A stretch of DNA of 43,115 bases from Flavobacterium muglaense (GCF_014305155.1 NZ_JACRUK010000034.1:1-43115); one strand, 5' to 3'; numbered from the stretch's first letter, positions 9,427-20,327 are shown. Program-made: numbers and translations. Notes: generated from the letters alone by a model not told the origin.

Positions 9427-9655
9427 GCAAATAATGAAAAAAGGAACTTTTTTTCTATAATTTATAAATAATTTTTTAATTATTCGTAATCAACTTAATT
9501 TCAGCTTATTAAATCAATAAAACTATATATAAGTTGATTGTACTGTATTCCAATAAAATGTTAAAAACATATTGTGGCACAGTTGTTGGCTTTACAGTAA
9601 ATGTATATACGCAACGAATAAAAAAATTAGATTATAATTCAAAAATATAGAAACT

Positions 9656-10144
9656 ATGAAAACTTTAAAATTAATTGCCACTGGAATAATTCTACTTGTA
9701 TCAAGCGCTTCAAATGCGCAACTTTCAATCAGTTTAAACATAGGAAACGCTCCTGTTTATCGCAACGCCGTAGCTGTAGATTATTACTACTTGCCAGACA
9801 TTCAAACCTACTTTGATGTTCGTGCTAATCAATATGTTTACCTTGAAAGAGGGAATTGGAAGCGTTCTAGAAACCTACCAGTATATTATAGAGATTATGA
9901 TGTACGAAATGGATACAGAGTAGCCTTAAACGATTGTCACGGGAACCAACCTTATAAAAACTACAACAATGACAGAGCAAGATATTATGTAGGATACAGG
10001 GGTGAAAATCAAAGAACAGCTATGAAACGTTACAACGATCGTGATGATTATCGCAACAATGATTATAAAGGATACAAAAAAGAAAAATACGCCTACAACG
10101 ACCATCACGACAATCGTGATAGATACGAAAACAACCGCAGATAA
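9656..10144 (+). CDS. Secreted Tyr/Asn/Arg/Asp-rich protein
   Basis: 162 residues with a signal peptide ending about NAQ (residue 22). The first half (SISLNIGNAPVYRNAVAVDYYYLPDI...) is ordered-looking. The second half is low complexity, built of Tyr, Asn, Arg, Asp and Lys (for example NDRDDYRNNDYKGYKKEKY). Similar short exported proteins occur in Flavobacterium; no function is known to me. It ends 22 bp before a strong terminator and is probably a single-gene unit. Confidence 0.75.
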   Translation: MKTLKLIATGIILLVSSASNAQLSISLNIGNAPVYRNAVAVDYYYLPDIQTYFDVRANQYVYLERGNWKRSRNLPVYYRDYDVRNGYRVALNDCHGNQPYKNYNNDRARYYVGYRGENQRTAMKRYNDRDDYRNNDYKGYKKEKYAYNDHHDNRDRYENNRR

Positions 10145-10166
10145 ACGGTAGTTTACTCAAAAAACT

Positions 10167-10202
10167 AGAGAGTGTTTCATTGCGAAACACTCTCTTTTTT
10201 TA
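10167..10202 (+). terminator. Intrinsic terminator
   Basis: AGAGAGTGTTTC pairs perfectly with GAAACACTCTCT around a five-base loop (ATTGC) and is followed by a run of T. It ends the 9656-10144 transcription unit. Confidence 0.92.
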
Positions 10203-10432
10203 TGCCTTCAAGTGAGGTATTGCCTAGTTCAAAAAGTTAATTAAATTTATCAATAAGTAGCAAACAAGCAGATGGTCATACAATCTTCAAATCCGCTTTC
10301 GCAAAAGAGTAAAGCTTGATAGAAAAAGTAAGCACATCCTTTGATACCGATTTTGGTTCAACCAACAATCTTCAAAATAAAATTGTATATTTCGAACGCA
10401 AAAAAAACGAAAAGCAACTAAAATTGAACCCT

Positions 10433-10819
10433 ATGTTTACTCTAGAACAAATCAAACAAGCGTATGACAAAGTAAAAACAGAAACTGATTTTACTATTTA
10501 CATTAACGAATTAATCGCCTTAGGGATAAAAGGATATGACTCTATGGTTGCCGATGGCCGAGTGGTATATTACAGCAATACCGATTATGAAGTAAGCACC
10601 GACAAAAAATACGACCTACTTGCGATTGCTCCAACAGCTAATAAGGAACGTTTTATTGAATATTTGGTCATGCACGAAGGAGGACAATCGGATTATTTTA
10701 CTTTTTGCGAACAAGCTGCACAATGTGGAATTTATAAATGGCGCATAGACATTACCGAAATGACTTGTACTTATATCACTAAAGATGGTGATGCTTTGAT
10801 TATTGAAAAAATTAATTAA
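10433..10819 (+). CDS. DUF1398 family protein
   Basis: 128 residues from the ATG at 10433. MFTLEQIKQAYDKVKTETDF at the start, then INELIALGIKGYDSMVADGR and a C-terminal CGIYKWRIDITEMTCTY are typical of DUF1398 (the E. coli YbcV-like family), whose function is unknown. An in-frame TTG at 10316 would add 39 residues that do not resemble the family, so the ATG is preferred. Full family length, soluble. The lipoprotein gene follows after 24 bp and could be co-transcribed. Confidence 0.82.
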   Translation: MFTLEQIKQAYDKVKTETDFTIYINELIALGIKGYDSMVADGRVVYYSNTDYEVSTDKKYDLLAIAPTANKERFIEYLVMHEGGQSDYFTFCEQAAQCGIYKWRIDITEMTCTYITKDGDALIIEKIN

Positions 10820-10843
10820 TCATTACTGTTTACTAAAAATACT

Positions 10844-11434
10844 ATGAGTCGAACGCACTACTTTCTGATCTGTCTTTCTATTTTAATTACAAGTTGCAAC
10901 GGACAATCTAGCCCTACCCTTAAACTTTATAACAAAGATTTTAAATGGACAATTACCATTCCTGAAGATTTTGAAAAAGTAGAAAGTGAGCAATGGAAAA
11001 AAATGCAAAATAAAGGAGCTGAAGCCATTGAAAAAACATACAATAAAGAAATCGTAAATGAAGCCACTGTTTTATTTGTCTTTAAAAGTGGCGCTACTAA
11101 TTATCTAGAGGCCAATTACCAACCTTTTGATGAAAAAAAAGATGGATCCTATGTAGAAAACTGGAAGGCTGTAAATGAGGTTTTATATCATACGTTTCAA
11201 TCTCAAATGCCAAACGCCAAGGTAGATACAACCACTACAATTGAGAAAATTGACAATTTAGATTTTCAAAAATTCATCATGAAAGTAGCCTATCCAAATA
11301 ACATGATTTTGAACATTTTAATGTACAGTCGATTAATTAAACAAAAAGAATTTACTGTTAACATTATGTATGTCGATCCTAAAAAGGGAGAACAACTACT
11401 AGCAGCTTGGAAAGCATCAAAATTTGATGAATAA
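10844..11434 (+). CDS. Lipoprotein of unknown function
   Basis: 196 residues with a lipoprotein signal peptide: hydrophobic FLICLSILITSC with the lipidated cysteine at about residue 18 in TSCNG. The mature part (LKLYNKDFKWTITIPEDFEKV ...) looks like a globular envelope domain often found in Flavobacteria, with no catalytic motif. It lies 24 bp after the DUF1398 gene on the same strand. Function not recognised. Confidence 0.75.
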   Translation: MSRTHYFLICLSILITSCNGQSSPTLKLYNKDFKWTITIPEDFEKVESEQWKKMQNKGAEAIEKTYNKEIVNEATVLFVFKSGATNYLEANYQPFDEKKDGSYVENWKAVNEVLYHTFQSQMPNAKVDTTTTIEKIDNLDFQKFIMKVAYPNNMILNILMYSRLIKQKEFTVNIMYVDPKKGEQLLAAWKASKFDE

Positions 11435-11656
11435 TTTTAAAAACTATAAAAAAGAGCTCAGCCACTGATACCAATTTCACATTAAATATTATTAGACTCT
11501 ACTATATTATAAGTTTAACTATTAAAGCGCCACGAATTGAAACAGTTCGTACACAAGTATAATTTACAATTTATCTATTCTTTGCAATCTGTAAACAACT
11601 CAATTGACACTGATACGTAAAAACTACAAACCTTACATTTACCTATACCATAAAAT

Positions 11657-12028
11657 ATGGAACAGCTAGTAAAATCCATTCGGCCCTTTATAGGAGCCAA
11701 AGATTATGCGGTATCCCGCGCTTTCTATAAAGACTTGGGATTTCAAGAAATAATTGTATCACCAAAAATGTCCTATTTCCAATTGGAACAACTGGGGTTT
11801 TACCTGCAGGACGCTTATGTAAAAGATTGGATAGACAATAGCATGATTTTCATGGAAGTAGTAAACCTAACGCTTTTCTACAATGCGCTACTCCTTCTTG
11901 ATTTACCTAAAAAACACAAAGGTGTAAAACTTAGCTCCATCCGGATACAAGACTGGGGAAGTGAATGTTACCTACATGATCCTTCGGGTATTTTGTGGCA
12001 TTTTGGTTCATTTAACACAGTCAAATAA
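11657..12028 (+). CDS. VOC superfamily (glyoxalase/bleomycin-resistance fold) protein
   Basis: 123 residues, one VOC domain. The N-terminal RPFIGAKDYAVSRAFYKDLGFQ module and the C-terminal YLHDPSGILWHFG segment are the two typical beta-alpha-beta-beta-beta pieces. VOC proteins include metal-dependent lyases, dioxygenases and drug-binding proteins; the metal ligand set is incomplete here, so it may be a binding protein. It stands alone. Confidence 0.8.
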   Translation: MEQLVKSIRPFIGAKDYAVSRAFYKDLGFQEIIVSPKMSYFQLEQLGFYLQDAYVKDWIDNSMIFMEVVNLTLFYNALLLLDLPKKHKGVKLSSIRIQDWGSECYLHDPSGILWHFGSFNTVK

Positions 12029-12180
12029 TGTACTAATAAAATGTGTTATTATTTCCAAAATACAAACTATCTCTAAATATTTCGCAATATTAACCGCTTT
12101 TAGCGTAAGAAATTTGAATTAATTTTTATAATTTTGAAACTAATACTGACTAATTCAGTACCCAATCAAAATTCAATACA

Positions 12181-12618
12181 ATGACATCTTTTAACAAACA
12201 ATTATCCCTTCGCTGGTCCGATATAGATCCTAACTTCCACGTGCGACACAGCGCTTATTATGATTTTGGAGCACAACATAGAATCGAAATTCTAGAAAGC
12301 CTTGGCTTGACCATGAAAGTATTACAAATGAACCATATTGGTCCCATTTTATTTAGAGAAGAATGTGTTTTTCGAAAAGAAATTAAGCTATCTGATACCA
12401 TTATTATGCACACCAAAGTATCTAAACTAAAAGCCGATGCATCGAGATGGTCAATTGTTCATGAGTTCAAAACAGAAAACGATCAATTATGTGCAACCAT
12501 AACAGTAGATGGTGCTTGGATGGATACAAAGCTAAGAAAAATAGCCAATCCTACACCTGAACTAGCTGTAGAAGCCTTGAGTAGCTTCCCTAAAAGTGAT
12601 GATTTTATTACTTTTTAA
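12181..12618 (+). CDS. Acyl-CoA thioesterase (4HBT hotdog fold)
   Basis: 145 residues. LRWSDIDPNFHVRHSAYYDF at residues 10-29 is the classic 4-hydroxybenzoyl-CoA-thioesterase-type motif, with the catalytic Asp (D16) in the DxxxHV pattern. The following AQHRIEILESLGL helix and FREECVFRKEIKLSDTI strands complete the hotdog fold. It likely hydrolyses acyl-CoA thioesters in the cytoplasm; the chain-length preference is unknown. A terminator follows at 12664-12697. Confidence 0.86.
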   Translation: MTSFNKQLSLRWSDIDPNFHVRHSAYYDFGAQHRIEILESLGLTMKVLQMNHIGPILFREECVFRKEIKLSDTIIMHTKVSKLKADASRWSIVHEFKTENDQLCATITVDGAWMDTKLRKIANPTPELAVEALSSFPKSDDFITF

Positions 12619-12663
12619 AACCCATCGGCCAAAGCAAACTATCTTTTTCGAATAAAAAAAAGC

Positions 12664-12697
12664 AAAACTATAACCTTAAAAGTTATAGTTTTTTTTT
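12664..12697 (+). terminator. Intrinsic terminator
   Basis: AACTATAAC (12666-12674) pairs with GTTATAGTT (12682-12690) and is followed by seven T. It ends the thioesterase gene. Confidence 0.85.
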
Positions 12698-12920
12698 GGG
12701 TTCATTCGTAGCTATCAAATTGTCGCTCCTACAAAGCAAGATTGTAGAGGAGATATTAAAGCGGATGTGGCAAAATTTAGAAAAATTTATAACTATTCCC
12801 TTGAATTTTGTAAGACTTTCTAAATATAAATTTTCATCTTTGTATAGGTTTCGATTTAAATTTAAAAAAATAGCATTTATCCAGTACAAGCGTACTATTT
12901 AAAGTCTAAAATAATATCAT

Positions 12921-15900
12921 TTGAAAAAATACTTACAAAAAGCTTCGCGCCTATTTCTATGGATTTTAGGGGTCATTTTTAGCCTAATTTTGCTAAGCTT
13001 GATTTTAATCCAAATTCCTTCGATTCAAAACGTTGCGAAAGAAAAAGTGGTAGCTTTTATTCAAGAAAAAATCAAAACTAAAGTATCGATCGATCGGTTA
13101 AAGATTGCGTTTCCTCAAACCATATTACTAGAAGGGATTTATTTTGAAGGTCAAAATAAAGAAACACTGCTGGCCGGAAAAAAAATGGCTGTAGACATTA
13201 GTATTTGGCAGCTAGTCAATAATAAAATCATCCTTAATTCTATTGACCTAAACGGCATACAAGCAACTATAAAGAGGGATAACAAAGGAACATTCAACTT
13301 TGATTATATTATTGAGGCGTTTAACTCCCCGCAACAACAACCAACAGATAGTACGGCTGCACCGATGGTTCTTCGCTTAAACGAAATCAACTTAGATACC
13401 ATAGCGATTCAGTACACTGATTCATATTCGAAAAATAATTTCGCACTAAACTTGGGCCATTTAGACACAAAAATCAGCACTTTTGACTTGGATGAAATGA
13501 ATTTTTCTGTTCCAAAAATCAAAATAAAAGGGTTACAACTGAAATTAAAACAAGGAATCTCCACCGTGATTCCAGTTCCTGAAAAAGTAGATAATACTAA
13601 ATCTAATTTGAATATTGCAATAGGAGAAGTTGATTTATCAAAAATTGCAATTGATTATGAAGATCAAAAGGGGAAATTAACAACGACCCTCGCCTTAAAA
13701 AAGGCCTTTGTTAAATTTGAAAAAACAGATATTCCCAATCAGTTTATATTGATTGACAGACTAGCATTATCAGACGCTGAAGCAGCTGTTGCTCTTGGCA
13801 AACTTAAAGAAATTGTAACAAGCAGTCCTGCAGTGACTAACGAGTCAAACAACTGGGAAGTAAAACTAAGAGAATTGAGCCTCAAGCGTATTGGTCTTGA
13901 CTATAACAACAATGCTATTGCAGCCGTTCAAAAAGGAATGGATTACAATCATATTAAGCTTTCGTCTTTGAGCACGGAGGCTAAATTTATTCGCTACAAT
14001 CCCATAAGTATTTCAGGAACTATCAATTCATTCCAGGTAAAAGAAAAATCGGGACTGGTAATTGAATCGTTTAAAAGTAATTTTTTCTACGGACGAAAGA
14101 ACACATTCTTTAAAAACTTGTATCTCAAAACGCCCCAAACTGAAATAAAAGACGAAATACAAATAGGTTACCAATCGATAGATAATATCACAACAAACCT
14201 AGGAGACATTAGCATTATAGCGCAATTAAAGAAAAGCCGCATTGGTTTTAAAGACATCTTGCTACTCGTTCCCAGTCTAGCAACAACAAAACCATTTGAC
14301 AGCAACCCAGATGCAGTGCTACTAATAGATAGTAAAATCAATGGTAAACTTAATGCTATTAAAATTCCAAAACTGGAAGTAAGCGGTATTGGCTCTACCA
14401 AAATTAATGCAAGCGGTACTATAACAGGATTGCCAGATGTAGCAAAAGCCCAATTTAACTTAGTACTTCACGAACTAAAAACCAGTGCGAAAGACATGAA
14501 CCAATGGACGCCAAAAGGCAGCATCCCCAATAGCATACAACTACCTGCTGCACTACAAGTATCCGGGATATTTAAAGGAACAATCAATGATTTCTATACG
14601 GACTTGGTAGTGGGATCCAGTTTTGGACCTGCAAAAATCAAAGCACAATTCAACCAAACAATAAAAACCAAAGAAAAATACAGCGTCAATGCTAACCTGC
14701 TAAACTTTGATCTAGGCAAATTATTGAAAAATAATGAATTAGGCAAAGTGAGCTTACAAACCACAATTAAAGGAACGGGGCTAGACCCGAAAACAGCATC
14801 TACCGAGCTGAACGGAACCATCCAAAAATTGACTTACAATAAATATACCTATCAAAATATTGCTTTACAAGGAGGCGTTCGGCAAGGGCTGTTTAACGTT
14901 GAAGGAGACAGTAATGACAGTAATCTTACTTTAGACTTCATTAGTAGCGGAAGTTTTAAAGACAAATATCCAACCGGAACCCTGCAATTAAATGTAGATA
15001 TTGCCGACCTGGAAAAACTAAATTTACACGCCGGTCCATTAAAAATAAGAGGTGTTTTAACGGCTGATATCCAGTCTGCTGATATTGATTATCTAAATGG
15101 TAGCTTTACAATTAAAAACTTAAGTGTTGCCGATGATGTAAATGAGTTTATCACCGATACTATTGTAGTAACGGCCTTATCAAACATCGACCAAAATAGT
15201 TTGAATTTCAAGTCGCCTTTCTTAAATGCTAGTTTAAACGGACAGTACCAGTTATCAAAAATTGGTGCGGCCTTGACAGCATCTCTTTCTAATTATTACA
15301 GCACGACGGCTCATTCGAAAAACAAAAAAACGGACGGCCAAGCATTCGATTTTAAAATAGGTATTATTGACAGTCCGCTATTTGCAAAATTGATTCCAGG
15401 AATCGAAAGCTTAGAACCCATTGCTATTAGTGGTCGATACAATTCTTTAAACGACAATATAACCATTAATGGTAACAGTCCAAAACTAATTTATGACGGT
15501 AATACCATAACCAATGCTGTACTACAATTAGATACAAAAAATGGCGCTTTGGTCTATACTATTATGGTTGATGATTTTCAGAATGCCCAGTTTCAATTGC
15601 CGTATGTCGCATTAACAGGAACTATTGCAAATAATAGTGCCAATTACCTTTTACAAATAAAAGATCAAAAAGACCAAGAACGGTACACCCTTGGTGGAAC
15701 AGTTGAGGCTACTAACGGCTCGAACAACATCCATTTCGATCCTAATACAGTATTACTCAATTACGAAAAGTGGAAAATAGACGCAGACAACCTTATTCAA
15801 TTAGGTGCCAAAGGTTTTAATATTGACAAATTAGCATTAAGCAAAAATAATAGTAGCATTGAAGTGCAATCAACCACTAACGCGCAAAATGCTCCGATTG

Positions 15901-17888
15901 ACATTAAAGTCAAAGATTTTAAAATAGAAACCTTGAGCAGCGTAGCAGAGAAAAGTGATTTAACCATTAGTGGAAACACAAACGGAACCATTTCTTTAAA
16001 GAATATAAATAGTGGAGCCGTTTTTACTACCAATTTAACGATCGCTGATTTTGCGTATAAAAAAGATACCGTAGGGACTATAAAAATTCAAGTTGATAAT
16101 GAAATAGCCAATAATTACCGTGCTAATATTGCTATAACAGGTCAAGACAATCAAGTAAATCTGGACGGAATTTACACCACTGGAGATCATACAATGGACT
16201 TTAATCTAGATGTTGTGAAACTAAACTTAAAAAGCATACAAGGTTTCACTTTGGGGAACTTGACAGAGAGCACTGGATTCTTTAATGGAAAATTCAGCAT
16301 CAATGGAACTGCAACACAACCTAAATTAAATGGCGTTTTGAAATGGAATGAAATAGGTTTTAAACTAAAACCCCTTAATGCCACATTTAAATCTATGAAT
16401 GATGCTGTATCATTTACAGACGAAGCCATTGTATTCAATCAATTTACGATCAAAGATGAAAAGGACAACGATTTAGTTATCGATGGAAAAATTAATAGCA
16501 GTAATCTGGATAATCTTGGTTTTGATCTGCGCTTAGATGCTACTAATTTTCAAGCATTAAACTCGACCGAAAAAGACAATGATTTGTATTATGGAAAATT
16601 ATTTCTAGACAATCATTTACGCATTAAAGGAAGCTTGAATAGTCCTATAGTTGACGGAAACATAAAAGTCAACAAAGACACTGAACTTAGTATTGTCATG
16701 CCACAATCGGACCCATCAATTGCTGATCGTGAAGGGATTGTAGAATTTATCGATCAAGACCATCCTAGCATCGTTAAAAAAGTAACTGTAACCGAAAACT
16801 TGAGTAAAACGGAGATCAAAGGCATTAACGCTTCTGTCAATATCGAAGTTGACAAAGCCGCTGCCTTATCCATCATCATCGATAAAGCCAACGGTGATTT
16901 CTTGCAATTAAAAGGAGAAGCCGACTTGAATGGTGGTATCGATCCTTCGGGTAAAACAACTTTGACAGGAAGATATGAACTATCAGAGGGTGCTTATGAA
17001 ATGAATTTTAATTTCATCAAAAGAAAGTTTGACATTAAAAACGGTAGTTATATTTTATGGACAGGCGAGCCTACCACAGCTGATATTAATATCACGGCCG
17101 TGTATAAAAATGAAGCAGCCCCTATTGATCTTGTCGATGGACAGCTAGGTTCACTTACTACTGAAGCCCGCAATACCTACAAACAAAAATTGCCATTTGA
17201 AACCCAATTGATCATGAAGGGGGAATTGATGAAACCAAGTATCAGCTTTGATGTGGTTTTACCCGACGGCAACAATAGCGTATCAACGGATATCATTACT
17301 ACTACCCAGGCCAAACTGGCGCAACTGCGTCAACAACCCGATGAGTTAAACAAGCAAGTATTTGCACTACTGTTATTGAATCGTTTTATAGGCGAAAACC
17401 CTTTTGCTAGTGAAGCAGGCGGCAATGCATTGACAACAATGGCAAGGCAAAGCGCTAGTAAAATTTTATCAGAGCAATTAAATAATTTAGCTGGTGACTT
17501 GATCAGTAGTGTTCAGTTGAATTTTGATCTGAATTCGACCGAAGATTATACTAGTGGACAACTGGAAAACAAAACCAACTTGAATGTAGGAGTTACTAAA
17601 AAATTATTAAACGACCGATTGAAAGTCACGGTAGGAAGCAGTTTTGGATTAGAAGGACCACAACAAACCAATGAAAACACAAATACAATTGCAGGAGATG
17701 TCTCTGTAGAATACCAATTATCAAAAGACGGTCGCTATAAACTAAGGGCTTACCGTGTAAACAAATATCAGGTAGCACTACAAGGGCAAGTAGTTGAAAC
17801 GGGAGTTGCCTTCATCATTACATTAGATTACAATCATTTTAAAGAATTATTTCAAAAAACTAAAACTCCAACAGCGAAAAAGGAATAA
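12921..17888 (+). CDS. tamB: TamB-like translocation/assembly module protein
   Basis: 1655 residues. It has an N-terminal membrane anchor (about 12-30), then a very long beta-rich region of repeated strand motifs typical of AsmA/TamB bridge proteins, and a C-terminal DUF490/TamB domain (from about 1290, with a GRYELSEGAYEMNF segment and a final amphipathic strand). TamB spans the periplasm as a hydrophobic groove and partners a BamA-type outer-membrane protein in envelope biogenesis or lipid transport. The start is TTG at 12921; the next ATG would remove the anchor. The stop overlaps the next ATG by one base (TAATG), so the two genes are translationally coupled. Confidence 0.93.
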   Translation: MKKYLQKASRLFLWILGVIFSLILLSLILIQIPSIQNVAKEKVVAFIQEKIKTKVSIDRLKIAFPQTILLEGIYFEGQNKETLLAGKKMAVDISIWQLVNNKIILNSIDLNGIQATIKRDNKGTFNFDYIIEAFNSPQQQPTDSTAAPMVLRLNEINLDTIAIQYTDSYSKNNFALNLGHLDTKISTFDLDEMNFSVPKIKIKGLQLKLKQGISTVIPVPEKVDNTKSNLNIAIGEVDLSKIAIDYEDQKGKLTTTLALKKAFVKFEKTDIPNQFILIDRLALSDAEAAVALGKLKEIVTSSPAVTNESNNWEVKLRELSLKRIGLDYNNNAIAAVQKGMDYNHIKLSSLSTEAKFIRYNPISISGTINSFQVKEKSGLVIESFKSNFFYGRKNTFFKNLYLKTPQTEIKDEIQIGYQSIDNITTNLGDISIIAQLKKSRIGFKDILLLVPSLATTKPFDSNPDAVLLIDSKINGKLNAIKIPKLEVSGIGSTKINASGTITGLPDVAKAQFNLVLHELKTSAKDMNQWTPKGSIPNSIQLPAALQVSGIFKGTINDFYTDLVVGSSFGPAKIKAQFNQTIKTKEKYSVNANLLNFDLGKLLKNNELGKVSLQTTIKGTGLDPKTASTELNGTIQKLTYNKYTYQNIALQGGVRQGLFNVEGDSNDSNLTLDFISSGSFKDKYPTGTLQLNVDIADLEKLNLHAGPLKIRGVLTADIQSADIDYLNGSFTIKNLSVADDVNEFITDTIVVTALSNIDQNSLNFKSPFLNASLNGQYQLSKIGAALTASLSNYYSTTAHSKNKKTDGQAFDFKIGIIDSPLFAKLIPGIESLEPIAISGRYNSLNDNITINGNSPKLIYDGNTITNAVLQLDTKNGALVYTIMVDDFQNAQFQLPYVALTGTIANNSANYLLQIKDQKDQERYTLGGTVEATNGSNNIHFDPNTVLLNYEKWKIDADNLIQLGAKGFNIDKLALSKNNSSIEVQSTTNAQNAPIDIKVKDFKIETLSSVAEKSDLTISGNTNGTISLKNINSGAVFTTNLTIADFAYKKDTVGTIKIQVDNEIANNYRANIAITGQDNQVNLDGIYTTGDHTMDFNLDVVKLNLKSIQGFTLGNLTESTGFFNGKFSINGTATQPKLNGVLKWNEIGFKLKPLNATFKSMNDAVSFTDEAIVFNQFTIKDEKDNDLVIDGKINSSNLDNLGFDLRLDATNFQALNSTEKDNDLYYGKLFLDNHLRIKGSLNSPIVDGNIKVNKDTELSIVMPQSDPSIADREGIVEFIDQDHPSIVKKVTVTENLSKTEIKGINASVNIEVDKAAALSIIIDKANGDFLQLKGEADLNGGIDPSGKTTLTGRYELSEGAYEMNFNFIKRKFDIKNGSYILWTGEPTTADINITAVYKNEAAPIDLVDGQLGSLTTEARNTYKQKLPFETQLIMKGELMKPSISFDVVLPDGNNSVSTDIITTTQAKLAQLRQQPDELNKQVFALLLLNRFIGENPFASEAGGNALTTMARQSASKILSEQLNNLAGDLISSVQLNFDLNSTEDYTSGQLENKTNLNVGVTKKLLNDRLKVTVGSSFGLEGPQQTNENTNTIAGDVSVEYQLSKDGRYKLRAYRVNKYQVALQGQVVETGVAFIITLDYNHFKELFQKTKTPTAKKE

Positions 17889-20200
17889 TGAAAACGACGC
17901 AGCCCATTATGAAAAACAAAGCACCACTACTCTACTCCATTTTGGTTCTGTTAGTACTATCAGCTTGTAGTGGTACACAGCATATTCCCGCAGACGATTT
18001 ATTGTATACAGGAGCCAAAATAAAAATAGAAGGAAACAACACTTCCAAAAAAGAACGTAAATCACTAAGCGAAGCCCTTGTTTTACTGGTAAGACCGCAA
18101 ACGAATGCTTCTTTTCTAGGAATGAGACCCAAAATATTCTTTTACAATCTAGCCGGAAAACCTACAAAAACTAAAGGATTTAGATACTGGCTGAGAAACA
18201 AAGTAGGCGAACCACCCGTTTTATTTAGCAAAGTAGATCTAGCTTATAACAGCAGTCTGTTACAAAACTATGCTCAAAACAACGGTTATTTCAATACAAA
18301 GACGGTTGCTGATTCGAGTCGTACTGGTAAAAAAGCCACCGCCACTTATACGCTTGAACCACGTAAACGCTATTATATTCGCAACGTACAATTCCCACAA
18401 GATTCATCGGCGGTAGCTACGGCTGTGCGTCAAACCATAAAAGGAACATTCTTAAAAACAGGCGCTGCATACAGTTTAGACCATATAAAAGCCGAAAGAG
18501 AACGCATTGATAGCAGGATGAAGGAAAACGGATTTTACTATTTCAATCCCGACTATTTATTGGTACAAGTAGACAGCACAGTAGCAGACCACCAGGTTGA
18601 TTTGATTGTAAAAGTAAAAGCAGACAGCCCGCCACTTGCCAATCAACAATACAAAATCAATAAAGTGGTCATATACCCCAATTATTCGATTAATTCAAAA
18701 GCGAGCGCTCCAGCAGATTCTATCGTGAAATACCACGATTTTACCATAATAGATAGCGAAAAATTGTTCAAACCTGCTATTTATGATCGAACGCTTTACT
18801 TTAAAAAAGGTGATTTCTACAATCGTACCAATCATAATTTGTCCTTGAACCGATTGGTGAATTTAGGTACCTTTAAGTTTGTAAAAAACCAATTTAAAGT
18901 AGCCGACACTACTGGGAATTATTTAGATGCATATTATTATTTGACACCACTTCCCAAAAAATCACTTAGCCTACAACTATCAGCCAAAACCAATTCGGCT
19001 AACTATACTGGAACCGAACTTAATCTTAACTGGAGCAACCGCAATGTTTTCAAGGGAGCTGAGCAGCTTACGGTTTCAGCCTTTGGAGGAGTCGAAGTGC
19101 AGGTTTCTGGTCAAAATAATGGTTTCAACGTCTATCGTTTTGGTACCGAAGCCAGCTTAATATGGCCTAGAATCATGTCACCGTTTCGTTTTCATTCGGC
19201 CAGTGGTTTTGTTCCCAAGACTAAGGCTACGCTAGGCTATGAATTTCAAAACAGAACCCAGTTGTACTCGTTACAAACCTTCAAAGGCTCTTTTGGCTAT
19301 TTATGGAAAGAGAATGAGCGAAAAGAACACTTATTCAATCTAACCGAAATCACCTTTGCCAGTCCCCAAAATGTCACTGCCTTATACCAATCACAAATTG
19401 CAGCCAGCCCTTCATTAGAAAAAGTCATAGATAAACAACTAATTTTTGGCCCTACCTATTCGTACACCTACACCAACACCATGGATAAGAGGAAAAAAAA
19501 CACTGTTTACTACAAAGGAAGCCTTGATTTATCTGGCAATATTGCTGGATTAGTAACTGCTGCTAATGTTGAAAAAGGAGAAGCTGTCAAAGTATTTAAT
19601 GTTCCGTTTAGTCAGTTTATAAAGGTAGAAAACGAATTCAGGCATTACTTGAAGTTAAGTGAAAATTCACAGCTAGCAAGCCGCCTTATTGCAGGACTAG
19701 GATTTGCATATGGAAACTCGACAGCAATGCCCTTTATCAAACAGTTCTTTAATGGAGGAACCAATAGTTTAAGAGCCTTTAGAGCACGATCATTAGGTCC
19801 AGGAACCTTCAATGGCAGCGCCACAACCAATGGTTTTTTACCCGATCAATCTGGAGATGTCAAACTCGAATTCAGTACTGAATACCGTGCTCAAATTTAT
19901 GGTTTAGTCAAAGGAGCTTTATTCTTAGATGCAGGAAACATTTGGCTCATGAAAGAAGATCCAGACAAGCCCGGATCAAAATTTAGCAAAAACTTCATCA
20001 ATGAAATCGCTGTGGGGGTTGGTGCCGGATTGCGATTTGATTTTTCATTCTTGGTTTTAAGAACTGATCTGGCCTTTCCTATTCGCAAGCCCTATTTAGC
20101 CGAAGGAAATAGATGGGTAGTAGATCAAATCAACTTCGGGAATGGCAGTTGGCGCAATAACAATTTGATTTTTAATCTTGCTATCGGCTACCCATTTTAA
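17888..20200 (+). CDS. tamL: TamL, BamA/TamA-family outer membrane lipoprotein
   Basis: 770 residues. The N-terminus ends in a lipobox, LVLSAC with the lipidated Cys at residue 27, which marks the Bacteroidota lipoprotein form (TamL) rather than TamA. POTRA-like segments follow (for example YYIRNVQFPQDSS near 150), then an Omp85 barrel in the second half with FFNGGTNSLRAFRARSLGPG, the conserved Omp85 loop motif, and a terminal strand FNLAIGYPF. It works with TamB at the outer membrane. The reading frame starts on the TAATG overlap; a second Met at codon 8 is also possible and would keep the lipobox. Confidence 0.93.
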   Translation: MKTTQPIMKNKAPLLYSILVLLVLSACSGTQHIPADDLLYTGAKIKIEGNNTSKKERKSLSEALVLLVRPQTNASFLGMRPKIFFYNLAGKPTKTKGFRYWLRNKVGEPPVLFSKVDLAYNSSLLQNYAQNNGYFNTKTVADSSRTGKKATATYTLEPRKRYYIRNVQFPQDSSAVATAVRQTIKGTFLKTGAAYSLDHIKAERERIDSRMKENGFYYFNPDYLLVQVDSTVADHQVDLIVKVKADSPPLANQQYKINKVVIYPNYSINSKASAPADSIVKYHDFTIIDSEKLFKPAIYDRTLYFKKGDFYNRTNHNLSLNRLVNLGTFKFVKNQFKVADTTGNYLDAYYYLTPLPKKSLSLQLSAKTNSANYTGTELNLNWSNRNVFKGAEQLTVSAFGGVEVQVSGQNNGFNVYRFGTEASLIWPRIMSPFRFHSASGFVPKTKATLGYEFQNRTQLYSLQTFKGSFGYLWKENERKEHLFNLTEITFASPQNVTALYQSQIAASPSLEKVIDKQLIFGPTYSYTYTNTMDKRKKNTVYYKGSLDLSGNIAGLVTAANVEKGEAVKVFNVPFSQFIKVENEFRHYLKLSENSQLASRLIAGLGFAYGNSTAMPFIKQFFNGGTNSLRAFRARSLGPGTFNGSATTNGFLPDQSGDVKLEFSTEYRAQIYGLVKGALFLDAGNIWLMKEDPDKPGSKFSKNFINEIAVGVGAGLRFDFSFLVLRTDLAFPIRKPYLAEGNRWVVDQINFGNGSWRNNNLIFNLAIGYPF

Positions 20201-20327
20201 TCATTTTGAGATAAATAGCCTTGTATTTTTATACAAAAACAAAAAAACATAGCTTTTACTCCTTATCATATCTTCATTTAAACTTAATTATTTCGAAATA
20301 AAATTTCATATTTATAATTATTAGCCA

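Noticed and set aside
9926..10108. Minus-strand hydrophobic ORF of 60 codons
   Set aside because: It is the antisense of a low-complexity Tyr/Asn/Asp-rich coding region; the Val/Ile run is a mirror of that composition.
12683..12902. Overlapping 68-codon ORFs on both strands before tamB
   Set aside because: They overlap each other and a terminator, are low complexity and AT-rich, and show no domain or signal.
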